Assembly: GCF_030408595.1 (NCBI RefSeq)
Contig: NZ_CP047080.1
Location: forward strand, 680,471-744,470
Direction of reading: 5' to 3'
Length of the DNA stretch: 64,000 nucleotides
Source: Corynebacterium canis
Lineage (GTDB): Bacteria > Actinomycetota > Actinomycetes > Mycobacteriales > Mycobacteriaceae
Under the pieces are notes generated by a model. That model was not told where the DNA came from. It saw only the letters and a program-made list of their open reading frames with translations, and did no database searches. A program made the position numbers and the translations under genes. Positions 8,179 to 15,834 of the stretch are shown here, piece by piece (the first letter of the stretch is position 1; every line of letters starts with the position of its first letter).

Positions 8179-8690
8179 TTGTCCTTGGCATTGGCAACCC
8201 GATCATGGGCGATGACGGCATCGGCCTGGCCATTATGCGGCGGTTGCGCGCGGCCGCGGATGCGCCGGTGGATGACCTTGATTGGGTGCCCAGCCGGCAC
8301 AGCGTCGCAGCCGAAGATACTGTCGAATTCATCGATGGCGGCACGAGCGGCATAGAGCTGCTTCCGGTGATCCAACAGGCCGAAGATTTGATCGTTTTGG
8401 ACGCCGTTGCCGCCCCCGGTGCCGCCCCCGGTACGGTGGTGGTGCTCGAGGGCGATCAGGTGCCGCGCCTGCTTAATTCCAAGTTGTCGCCGCACCAGGT
8501 CGGCCTGCTGGACCTGCTGGCCACGGCGAAGTTATTGGGCCACGAGCCGCGCCGGGTTGCGGTGGTGGGTATTGTGCCCGCCTCTGCCGAGCTCCACGTC
8601 GGGCTTAGCGACGCCGCGCAAAACGCCCTCCCGAACGCGGTTGCGGCCGCGCGGGAGGTTATGGATCGGTGGCGAGATCCACATAGGTGA
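8175..8690 (+). CDS. hyaD: hydrogenase maturation endopeptidase (HyaD/HycI family)
   Basis: This protease cuts the C-terminal tail from the nickel-loaded large subunit. The 171-residue protein starts MIVLGIGNPIMGDDGIG, the family signature with the acidic residue that senses nickel; FIDGGTSGIEL supplies the second acidic ligand, and LSPHQVGLLDLL the histidine. The ATG at 8175 overlaps the stop of the cytochrome gene (ATGA), so the four genes from 4068 form one coupled operon. Its 3' end overlaps by 32 bases, tail to tail, the second hypA on the opposite strand. Confidence 0.93.
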   Translation: MIVLGIGNPIMGDDGIGLAIMRRLRAAADAPVDDLDWVPSRHSVAAEDTVEFIDGGTSGIELLPVIQQAEDLIVLDAVAAPGAAPGTVVVLEGDQVPRLLNSKLSPHQVGLLDLLATAKLLGHEPRRVAVVGIVPASAELHVGLSDAAQNALPNAVAAAREVMDRWRDPHR

Positions 8691-8985
8691 TCTCGAATTC
8701 CCGCCCGTGGCGCAGGTCCGCGGTCGGGGTGCCACACGCCGGACAGGTCAATGCGAAAAATTCATCGATTTCCTGCTCGCAGGCACAGCTGGGGCAGAAC
8801 ACGGTGGCGGGGATGAGCTCTAATACGAGTTCGCCTTCGCCGACCACCTGCCAGGCGGCGTAGAGGGCGTCTTCGACCACGCCCGAGCGGGTGCCTACCC
8901 GCAGTGCGACGCGTAGAATGGGGCGGTCACCAGCGGCTTTCTTTGCGGCGCCGATGACACCAGTGAGCAGGCCAAGTTCATGCAC
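8659..8985 (-). CDS. hypA: second HypA nickel-insertion protein, complete zinc site
   Basis: A 108-residue HypA. The GTG at 8985 gives the family start (M)HELGLL, and both zinc pairs are intact: CPSC near residue 70 and CPAC near residue 88. It runs opposite to all its hydrogenase neighbours. Its start faces the HupK-like gene at 9012 across only 26 bases, and its end overlaps the protease gene by 32 bases. It differs strongly in sequence from the first HypA at 341-670, so it is not a recent duplicate; each copy may serve a different target, for example the large subunit and the HupK-like protein. The Shine-Dalgarno site is weak. Confidence 0.88.
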   Translation of the reverse strand: MHELGLLTGVIGAAKKAAGDRPILRVALRVGTRSGVVEDALYAAWQVVGEGELVLELIPATVFCPSCACEQEIDEFFALTCPACGTPTADLRHGREFEITYVDLATDP

Positions 8986-9011
8986 ACTCTCATTATGGAA
9001 AGGCTTTAGCC

Positions 9012-10043
9012 ATGAGTACAACCTTGCGGCTCGACCACTTTCTGGACCCGTTCGAGGCCCGCGTCGTGGTCACCGAGCACGGACCTAGGTTCGACCTTTC
9101 CGCCCTGCCGCGGCTGGACCATATGCTGCTTGGCCGCAATGTGCTTGAGGTGCCCGATATAGTGAAGCGCCTGTGCGGGATTTGCCCGGTGACGCATCAC
9201 TTGGCGGGCATGCGCGCCCTAGATAGCTTGTTCGATGCCCCGCCCCCGCCGGCCGCCCGGAACGTGCGCGCGCTGCTGCATTATGGCTCGGTGCTGGACG
9301 CCGTGGCCCCTAAGCTATTTGGCCACGCGCCGGAGCGCGCCGTGGAGCTCAAGCGCTTTGGCAAGGCGGTGTTGGCGTTAGCGGGCTGCCCGGGGCATTT
9401 CCCGGACGTGGCGATCCCCGGCGGCGTGCGGGAGCCGCGTCTTGGGTCGCTCGAGGTTCCCGAACCTGTGTTCGTTCCTGATTTGGATTGGGAGGATGGT
9501 TTTACGGGCCTTTCCCTCCGCCTGGAAACCGAAGGTGAGTTCGACCCGCTCGGTGGCTGGTTGTCCACGGGCGAACCCGTCGCCGAATGGCCGCAGCTGA
9601 TTACCGAGACCGACCCCGACCAGCCCGCCCCGCGCCCGCTCTACCGGGGTCGCCCGTACCGCGTGGGCCCGCTGGCGCAATTCGGTTCCATGCACCCCCT
9701 GGCCGCGCAAGCCACCCAGCTTAATCACGCATTAGCCCAGGTCAAACGCCTTCTCCGCGCCGATTATTCCGGCCCGTGGGTCACCCCCGGCAGCTTGCGC
9801 GACGGCACCGGCGTGGGGCTTGTCGACGGCCCCCGTGGCATCCTCGCCCACGTATATACGGCCGCCGATGGGGTGCTGGTTTCTTGCCAAATCCTGACGC
9901 CGACCGCGCAAAACGAACCCTGGTTGGCGGCTATGCTCGGTGCCCTTGATCCCGAGGCGGCGATTCGCGCCGCCGATCCGTGCCTGCCCTGCACCTCGGC
10001 CCCGGAGGGCCAAATGAACGTTAGGACCGTCCCATGTGCCTAG
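9012..10043 (+). CDS. orphan hydrogenase large-subunit-like protein, possible HupK/HoxV-type scaffold
   Basis: A 343-residue relative of [NiFe] large subunits, well short of catalytic subunits (450-600). It keeps an L1 motif, RLCGICPVTHH (Cys55, Cys58), closer to the RICGICPVxH of soluble group 3 enzymes than to its neighbour, and an L2-like motif DPCLPC (Cys324, Cys327). The residue three places after the last cysteine, His or Arg in maturing subunits, is Ala here, and the protein ends 16 residues on, so protease processing is doubtful. No partner small subunit is nearby. It overlaps hypC by 10 bases. HupK/HoxV are large-subunit-like scaffolds for the Fe(CN)2CO unit, and that role fits the position best; it is inferred. 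Confidence 0.75.
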   Translation: MSTTLRLDHFLDPFEARVVVTEHGPRFDLSALPRLDHMLLGRNVLEVPDIVKRLCGICPVTHHLAGMRALDSLFDAPPPPAARNVRALLHYGSVLDAVAPKLFGHAPERAVELKRFGKAVLALAGCPGHFPDVAIPGGVREPRLGSLEVPEPVFVPDLDWEDGFTGLSLRLETEGEFDPLGGWLSTGEPVAEWPQLITETDPDQPAPRPLYRGRPYRVGPLAQFGSMHPLAAQATQLNHALAQVKRLLRADYSGPWVTPGSLRDGTGVGLVDGPRGILAHVYTAADGVLVSCQILTPTAQNEPWLAAMLGALDPEAAIRAADPCLPCTSAPEGQMNVRTVPCA

Positions 10044-10270
10044 GAATCCCCGCGAAGATTATCGAAATTACGTCCGGACCGCTGCCTCATGCGGTGCTCG
10101 ATTTCGCAGGCCAAAACCGCGCCTGTTCCTTGGCGTATGTCCCCGAGGCTCAGGTCGGGGACTATGTCCTCATTCAGAACGGCTTTGCGATGTCTATTAT
10201 GGATGAAGCGTCTGCGCTAGAGTCATTGGCCACAATCGAAGAATTCAACCTAATTCAGAGAGATCTATAA
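10034..10270 (+). CDS. hypC: hydrogenase assembly chaperone HypC/HybG
   Basis: A 78-residue protein beginning MCLGIPAKI, with the essential Cys2 that binds the Fe(CN)2CO intermediate from HypD and hands it to the large-subunit precursor. The beta-barrel pattern GDYVLIQNGFAMSIMDEASALESL is typical of the family. Its start overlaps the HupK-like gene by 10 bases, so the two are probably co-translated. Its HypD, HypE and HypF partners are not in the window and must be encoded elsewhere, perhaps upstream. Confidence 0.95.
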   Translation: MCLGIPAKIIEITSGPLPHAVLDFAGQNRACSLAYVPEAQVGDYVLIQNGFAMSIMDEASALESLATIEEFNLIQRDL

Positions 10271-10324
10271 GTTCTTAGCTCCGGGTGGAGTTCTATAGGA
10301 TCTGCTCCACCGAAAGGAGTTTGT

Positions 10325-11443
10325 ATGACCCAACGCAACCCCTTCCGACCGAGTTTCGGCGTTTCGCCCCTGTATTTGGCTGGCCGCGAGGAATCCCTGC
10401 AGGACTTTCGCCTCGGATTGGCAGAGGGCCTCGGCAGCCCCTATCGCGCGCTCCTTGTTTCCGGAGCTCGCGGCATCGGCAAAACTGTGTTCCTCAATGA
10501 GGTTGAAGACGTAGCCACCCAAGCCGGATGGGTGGTGGCCCGCGCCTACCCCGACGCTCACCTCGTGGATACCCTAGTGGACTCCACCATTCCCAAAATC
10601 ATGAAAAGTCTTGGGGAAACCGGCAGCAAGCACAGCTTTACCGGCGCCTCCATCGCGGGCATCGGTTCAATTTCTACCTCTGTCCAAGCCGCCGAGCAGC
10701 CCGCGCCCACCCTGATTTCCCGGCTCCGCGAACTCGCCACATTCGTACGCAAGTACGAGGCCGGGGTGCTCGTTACCGTGGATGAGGTGCAAAGCGCCGA
10801 CCCCGAACTCATGCATCAGCTGGCCACCGCCGTCCAAGACCTAATCCGCGACGAGTTCGATATTGCGTTCGTGGCCGCCGGCTTGCCGCTGGGCATTCAG
10901 CAACTCCTCCAACACGATGGCACCACCTTTCTGCGCCGCGCCGAACGCGTGGAACTCGCGCCCGTGACCATTCCCGAGGCCCGCCAGGCGATCGTGCATA
11001 CCGTCCACGAGGGCGGCAAAAGCATTACTGACGACGCCGCGGACGCCGCCGCCGAGCTCAGCCAAGGGTATCCGTACCTCATCCAGCTCGTCGGTTCCGT
11101 GATCTGGACCTACGCCACCCTCGAACACCGAGACGAGATCACCCTGAGCGATGTGCGCGAAGCCCGCCCCCAAGTCATTCGACGCATGGGTGCCCAAGTG
11201 CACCGGCCCGCGATAGCCAATGCGCCCGATAGCCAAGTGGCCATGCTCAAAACCATGGCCACCCTTATGGACGGCGACAATCCCGTATCCACCGGCGAGC
11301 TCGCCAAGGCCCTCGGCGTGAAACCGAACGCGATATCGGTGCGGCGCGCCCACCTGCTCGCCCGCGAACTTATCGTCTCCCCCCGCTACGGTCACATCGC
11401 CTTCACCCTGCCCTATATGAAGGAATTCTTGCTCAGCACTTAA
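10325..11443 (+). CDS. AAA-family ATP-binding protein, function unknown
   Basis: A 372-residue predicted ATPase. The P-loop is SGARGIGKT (near residues 46-54) and the Walker B is VLVTVDEVQ (near 150-158); the helical lid region with YPYLIQLVGSVIW follows. The last 80 residues look like a winged-helix domain (STGELAKALGVKPNAISVRRAHL). This is the layout of small AAA/STAND-type proteins annotated simply as ATP-binding protein and often linked to mobile or defence loci, but no partner gene is visible. AAAGGAG lies 5 bases before the ATG. A hairpin, GGTGGAG (10284) with CTCCACC (10305), sits in the leader after hypC. Not assigned to the hydrogenase. Confidence 0.8.
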   Translation: MTQRNPFRPSFGVSPLYLAGREESLQDFRLGLAEGLGSPYRALLVSGARGIGKTVFLNEVEDVATQAGWVVARAYPDAHLVDTLVDSTIPKIMKSLGETGSKHSFTGASIAGIGSISTSVQAAEQPAPTLISRLRELATFVRKYEAGVLVTVDEVQSADPELMHQLATAVQDLIRDEFDIAFVAAGLPLGIQQLLQHDGTTFLRRAERVELAPVTIPEARQAIVHTVHEGGKSITDDAADAAAELSQGYPYLIQLVGSVIWTYATLEHRDEITLSDVREARPQVIRRMGAQVHRPAIANAPDSQVAMLKTMATLMDGDNPVSTGELAKALGVKPNAISVRRAHLLARELIVSPRYGHIAFTLPYMKEFLLST

Positions 11444-12490
11444 CGCTGGAACGGCCCTTGCCCTCGCGCCGCCGCCGAACCCCCTAGCCACCACGGCCGT
11501 AACAAGCGCCCCAGCTTCACAGCTAAAGAAGTGCACGTCCCATACGATCCCACATACCCCCGCACACCCTCGTACCCCCGCCCGCGAAATCTGCCTGCGT
11601 TACCTGCCGTGTCAGATGTGCCTGAGGCAGATTCGTCGCGGCTGCGTTTCCCCAGGACAACTCGGCCGAAAAATCAGGCAGATCCGGCGGAGCCAGGCAG
11701 ATGTGACGGGGCCGGACAGCAGCCAGGCAGATGTGACGGGGCCGGACAGCAGCCAGGCAGATTGTACGTGGCTGGTGAGTGCGGGTTCCGGTGGTTCACA
11801 ATCGATGTCGTTGCAACGTGTTCGAGGCGGCCGTGACCTATCGCAGGCACGAGTGAGCTGCCCCTGCGGCATGGGGTGGCATTTGGTACTGAGGATCTGC
11901 CTGGTTTCTTGCCGCGTCAGATCTGCCTGAGGCAGATGTAACACGGCCGTTTCGTGTTCCTGCGGAAACACCACCGCGCGCCGAGCGGCATGTCGAATCT
12001 GCCTGAGCATGGTAAATCGCCGGCCCTGAGCGCGGAAAATTCCGGCCTCCAACTCGCCACATCACCTGGCGTGACGGTGAGAATCTGCCTGCGGTGCCTG
12101 CCGTGTCAGATCTGCCTGAGGCAGATTCGTCACGGCCGCATTTCCCCAGGAAAACTCGGCCTAAAAACCAGGCAGATCTCGTGCGGCCAGGCAGATGTGA
12201 CATAGCAGGAGCGCGAACAGGCAGATTTGACGTAGCTGGGGAAAGCGGGAGCTTCAGCTACGCGTAGTTTGCAGGGAGCTGCGGGCAGACGGAAGTGGCG
12301 CGGCTGGCGCGGCGTGAGAATGGGCCGGGGTGCGCCGGGTTTCGGGCTCACCGAAAAGTGTGGGCGCGCACCAATGGGGCAGGTCGGCGAGCAAGTCGCA
12401 GTACTGGGGTGGTGCAGCGAGGATTCGGCGTTAAAGTTCGGCGCTAGGATTCGCCGTAAGGATTCGGCCCGTCGGATTCGGCGTGAGGAT
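11444..12490. other. 1.05-kb non-coding region rich in family A fragments
   Basis: No gene was recognised. It contains several complete or partial family A repeats in both orientations (about 11611-11684, 11908-12010 inverted, 12100-12200), many scattered CAGGCAGAT words, a 30-bp tandem pair at 11701-11760 and degenerate GGATTCGGC repeats at 12419-12515 reaching into the end of the next gene. Palindromic TCTGCCTGAGGCAGA cores appear near 11625, 11925 and 12115. Confidence 0.65.
11701..11760 (+). repeat. exact 30-bp tandem pair
   Basis: Two identical 30-base units (11701-11730 and 11731-11760), each containing GTGACGGGGCCGGACAGC and ending CCAGGCAG, the family A core word. A third start (ATTGTACG) follows but diverges. 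Confidence 0.95.
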
Positions 12491-12515
12491 TCAGCCGTTC
12501 GGATTCGCGTCGGGT
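12419..12515 (+). repeat. degenerate GGATTCGGC repeat
   Basis: Six loosely spaced copies of (A/C)GGATTC(G/A)(G/C)C with gaps of about 10-17 bases. The last copies form the 3' end of the DUF559-like gene on the minus strand, where they encode its Ala/Asn/Pro-rich tail. Confidence 0.6.
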
Positions 12516-13480
12516 TTTGGCGCGTGTGTGTTGGTTTCGGCGCGGTGGATGGCGCGGCGCAGGGTGGTGATCAATTCGCGGGGTTTTTGCAGTAGCCCGT
12601 GGGTGATACGCAGTGGTTCCCAGCCGAGTTCGCGTAGCCGGATCAACACTTTGGCATCGTAGTCACGTTGGCTGCGTTGGAGGTGGTGGGCACCGTCGTA
12701 GAACAAACCAACACGAATATCGGGCCAGCCGGAATCAAGCACGGTCAGCAGGGGTGTGCCGTCGTCGACTAGCGCACCGGAATCATAGATTGGGATTTGT
12801 ACCTCCAGGTGTTGGCGCAGCTGCTCGGCAATCAGGCGTAGTACGGTTTCCGGGGGCGACTGGGCCCCTGTGCGGGATAGCTTCAGCAGTTTTTTCAGCT
12901 GGCGGGCGCTGAAAATATTGCGGGCGATGTCACGCACCAGCTGAAAGTTCAGTGTGGTGCATGCGCGCAGCGCGTCAATCAACTGGATGGCGCGGACTTC
13001 CCAGTTGGCAAGGTTGGGTACTTGGTAGACCCACCAGGAGTGGCGGTCGCGCTGCAGATCAATCAGGCAATCCACCAGGGCGTATTCGGGGGCGACGACC
13101 TGCATGCCGGGCAGTTCCTGGTCCGGTGTCCACACCCTGGTGCCTGGTCGCAGTCTGCGGCGGGTGGCGTCGAACACGCTGTGGCTGCGTTGGAAATTAC
13201 TGGCCACATGCACGGTGATGTGGGCATCATCCACCCAGTACTTCAAACCGGCATAGGCTGCGGCGGCCCAGCCGCCGATAATGACATTCGGGGTTTGGGT
13301 GAAATGCGCCCGAGCCCGCAACATGATCGGGGCGGCAAACCCCAGGCGTTGCGGGTGATACCGCGAACCCCACTCCACCTCCCGGCTCGCCCGACAATAC
13401 CCACGCGGCATGGCAAGCCGACGAGTGATGTTGATGAAAGAGGTATCAAGCAGTTTGGTGCGACGCTGAAACAAACCCAT
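12491..13480 (-). CDS. DUF559/Vsr-like domain protein, hypothetical
   Basis: About 329 residues. The C-terminal part (SPPETVLRLI, VLDSGWPDIRVGLFYDG, HH, QRDYD, LRELGWEPLRIT) matches the pattern of actinobacterial DUF559 proteins, which have the fold of very-short-patch-repair nucleases; the usual acidic residue before YDG is Phe here, so nuclease activity is doubtful. The N-terminal part (YHPQRLGFAAPIML and TPNVIIGGWAAA) resembles the helix-rich region found with AbiEi-like proteins. The start is uncertain: ATG at 13480 (MGLFQRR) is used, ATG at 13534 is also possible. Both flanks are repeat-rich or empty, so it sits alone as a likely accessory gene. Confidence 0.6.
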   Translation of the reverse strand: MGLFQRRTKLLDTSFINITRRLAMPRGYCRASREVEWGSRYHPQRLGFAAPIMLRARAHFTQTPNVIIGGWAAAAYAGLKYWVDDAHITVHVASNFQRSHSVFDATRRRLRPGTRVWTPDQELPGMQVVAPEYALVDCLIDLQRDRHSWWVYQVPNLANWEVRAIQLIDALRACTTLNFQLVRDIARNIFSARQLKKLLKLSRTGAQSPPETVLRLIAEQLRQHLEVQIPIYDSGALVDDGTPLLTVLDSGWPDIRVGLFYDGAHHLQRSQRDYDAKVLIRLRELGWEPLRITHGLLQKPRELITTLRRAIHRAETNTHAPKPDANPNG

Positions 13481-13743
13481 AGCACCAGGAATAACCCCAA
13501 AACAGCACAAAACCCAGGGTTTCCCCGCACACATCCCACCAACCTGTGGATAACCCCAAACAATCCACAGGCATGTAGGGTTCCAGCGGCCACAAGGTGG
13601 CGCCCAGCAGGGAGGAGGAGTATAAAGTTCATGGTTTTTGAAGCGCGATTTACCTTAAATGGAAATTCGCCCGCCGAAAAAACGTACCGAGGGGCCTGCC
13701 CTCACGGGTGACTAAGGCGAATTGGGAAAGTCGAGTTACGCGG

Positions 13744-13950
13744 CTATTTCCTGCTGCTGCGCCAACTCACCACGGTGAGTACGACCAATACGAGTGCCAG
13801 TGCGGCGGGCCACACTGCGGGTTCGGGGGCGAAGAGGTTGAGGATCGCTTGGATGACCGATACCACCGCGAAGAAGGAAAGGAAGCCCGTGAGGGTGTCA
13901 CGCTGGAGGCGCCTCCTTGTTTCGCGGGTGGGATCGTTATCATCGCGCAT
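13744..13950 (-). CDS. small membrane protein, unknown
   Basis: 68 residues: a charged N-terminus (MRDDNDPTRETRRR), two hydrophobic segments (about residues 20-42 and 45-62) and a basic end. No family recognised. It follows the sugar permease gene at 13967 by 16 bases on the same strand, so it is probably the last gene of the transporter operon. In C. glutamicum the trehalose importer cluster also contains a small unassigned membrane protein; whether this one corresponds to it cannot be judged by eye. Confidence 0.6.
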   Translation of the reverse strand: MRDDNDPTRETRRRLQRDTLTGFLSFFAVVSVIQAILNLFAPEPAVWPAALALVLVVLTVVSWRSSRK

Positions 13951-13966
13951 AGCCCGATTCTAGCAA

Positions 13967-14788
13967 TTACGCTTTCACGCCACCGGCCGTGAGACCAGCG
14001 ACGATGCGGCGCTGGAACACCAACACCATAATCACCAGCGGGATAGTCACCAATGATCCTGCAGCCATGATCGAAGCGTACGGGAATTCGAACGAGCTGG
14101 GCCCGGAGAAGCGGGCGATAGCCACCGTAACAGGTTCCGTCGCCGTGGAGGACAATTGCTTGGCCAGCATGAACTCGTTCCACGTTGCGATAAACGCCAA
14201 GATTGCGGTGGTAAACAAGGCGGGGGCGGCGAGGGGCAGCAACACGAGCCGGAATGCTTGGCCGCGCGTCGCGCCGTCGACACGCGCTGCCTCCTCTAAC
14301 TCCCAGGGAAGCTGACGGAAGAAGGACACCAGGGTATAAATAGTCAACGGCAAAGCAAAGGAAATATTCGGAATGATGAGCGCACGGTAGGTGCCAATCC
14401 AGCCGAGGTCGCCAAACAGCTGAAACAGCGGCGTGACCAGCGCAATTCCGGGAAACATTGAAGCGCCGAGCACAATGCCCGTGACAATGCCCTTGCCGCG
14501 GAAATCCAGGCGGGCCAAAGCGTACGCCGTAAACACGCCCACCAGCACCGCCAGGAAGGTTGTTACCGCGCCCACCAAGAGCGAATTGCCGATCGCGCGC
14601 AGGAAATTATTGCCCTCGTCGGTGGCCAGTGCGTCCTGGAAATTCTCCAGGGTGACGTGGGTGGGCCACGGCGTGGTATCGAAGGTGAACTGCTTATTGC
14701 GCAGGGCGGTGATCAGCATCCAATAAAACGGTGCGAGGCCCCAGATCAAAATGAGTACCACGCCGGCGTATGTGCGAACGGTTTTCAT
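13967..14788 (-). CDS. sugar (probably trehalose) ABC transporter permease, SugB/TusG-like
   Basis: A 273-residue carbohydrate ABC permease of the MalG type with six membrane segments. The coupling motif EEAARVDGATRGQAFRLVLLPLAAP (EAA loop, near residues 175-200) docks onto the ATPase. It overlaps the preceding permease by 4 bases (ATGA), so both are made together and should form the heterodimeric channel. Similarity to the LpqY-SugAB / TusEFG importers of mycobacteria and corynebacteria suggests trehalose as substrate; that rests on family resemblance only. Confidence 0.85.
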   Translation of the reverse strand: MKTVRTYAGVVLILIWGLAPFYWMLITALRNKQFTFDTTPWPTHVTLENFQDALATDEGNNFLRAIGNSLLVGAVTTFLAVLVGVFTAYALARLDFRGKGIVTGIVLGASMFPGIALVTPLFQLFGDLGWIGTYRALIIPNISFALPLTIYTLVSFFRQLPWELEEAARVDGATRGQAFRLVLLPLAAPALFTTAILAFIATWNEFMLAKQLSSTATEPVTVAIARFSGPSSFEFPYASIMAAGSLVTIPLVIMVLVFQRRIVAGLTAGGVKA

Positions 14789-15738
14789 CGTTGTGCTCCT
14801 TCTTTACGGGCCTGGCGGCCGGAAACGTCGGCACCGAAGAACCTGATCATCACGAACGCAACGGCGAAAATCAGGAGGAAAACCAGGGTAGAAAGGGCGG
14901 ACGCGGAATTGAAGTTATTCTGGCGCATATCGTCGACCACCAGTTGCGAAATCGTCGCCGTCGGGGAGTTCGACGAGCTGGAAATCATGATCACCGGCAG
15001 ATCGTACATGCGCAGCGCGTCCAGCGTGCGGAACAAAATCGCCACCATGAGCGCGGGTTTGACCAGCGGCATGGTGATCCGCGTGAAAATCTGCCAGCGG
15101 CTGGCGCCATCTACGCGGGCGGCCTCGTATAGCTCATTGGGGATCATCTGCAGGCCCGCCAGGATAAGCAGCGCCATAAACGGGGTGGTCTTCCACACGT
15201 CGGCGATAATCACGGCGACGCGGGCCGCCCACGGGTCCGTGGTCCAATGGATACTGGTGCCTAGCAGGGAATTCACAATGCCCCTGTCGGCGAAGATAAA
15301 CTGCCAGAGTTTGGCGGTAACGGCCGTGGGAATCGCCCACGGGATCAGCACCGCGGCGCGCAGGAACGCCCGGCCCTTAAACTCCTTGTTCATCACGGTT
15401 GCCATCCACATGCCCAGCACCGTTTCCATTGCGACGGTCACCACGGCAAACATTAAGGTGATGCGGACGGCGGGCCAGAAGTCGGTGGCTAGCACGCCGG
15501 GCGGGCAGGTGCCCACCACGCCGTCCGCACCCATGCAGCGCTGCGTCAGCCAGTACATATAGTGTTCCAGCCCGGCGAAGCCCCCCTCGACGAAGACGCC
15601 GGTGGTGGGGTCTAGGTGTTTATCGGCTTGGAACGAAAGCCAAATGGCCCGCAGGATCGGATAGCCAATGACGATGGCCAGCACCGTCAACGTCGGGGCA
15701 ATGAGCAGAACGACTGCGCGATTCGATTTGTGAGACAT
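14785..15738 (-). CDS. sugar (probably trehalose) ABC transporter permease, SugA/TusF-like
   Basis: A 317-residue MalF-type permease with six membrane segments and the EAA loop YEAARVDGASRWQIFTRITMP near residues 205-225. A periplasm-side loop between the first two helices (about residues 45-75) contains HYMYWLTQRCMG. It is followed, with a 4-base overlap, by the partner permease. An intrinsic terminator separates it from the binding-protein gene upstream, so the permeases are probably made at a lower level than the binding protein. No ATP-binding subunit gene is in the cluster; a shared MsiK/TusK-type ATPase encoded elsewhere would be needed. Confidence 0.87.
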   Translation of the reverse strand: MSHKSNRAVVLLIAPTLTVLAIVIGYPILRAIWLSFQADKHLDPTTGVFVEGGFAGLEHYMYWLTQRCMGADGVVGTCPPGVLATDFWPAVRITLMFAVVTVAMETVLGMWMATVMNKEFKGRAFLRAAVLIPWAIPTAVTAKLWQFIFADRGIVNSLLGTSIHWTTDPWAARVAVIIADVWKTTPFMALLILAGLQMIPNELYEAARVDGASRWQIFTRITMPLVKPALMVAILFRTLDALRMYDLPVIMISSSSNSPTATISQLVVDDMRQNNFNSASALSTLVFLLIFAVAFVMIRFFGADVSGRQARKEGAQR

Positions 15739-15791
15739 TGCGCTCCTTCAGGTGCTCCTCACATACACGACTTATAGGACAACGACCAAAA

Positions 15792-15814
15792 GGGGAGAGC
15801 ACTACACTCTCCCC
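15792..15814 (-). terminator. intrinsic terminator between binding protein and permeases
   Basis: Read on the minus strand, GGGGAGAG (15814-15807) and CTCTCCCC (15799-15792) form an 8-bp perfect stem with a 7-base loop, followed at once by TTTT. It lies 21 bases after the binding-protein stop and 54 bases before the permease start. Partial read-through here would give more binding protein than permease. Confidence 0.75.
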
Positions 15815-15834
15815 TCAATCAGGCCGCAAGCTGA

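Noticed and set aside
13545..13553. Perfect DnaA box (TGTGGATAA) near a second TCCACA word
   Set aside because: One or two boxes without an AT-rich region, dnaA or dnaN nearby do not make an origin.
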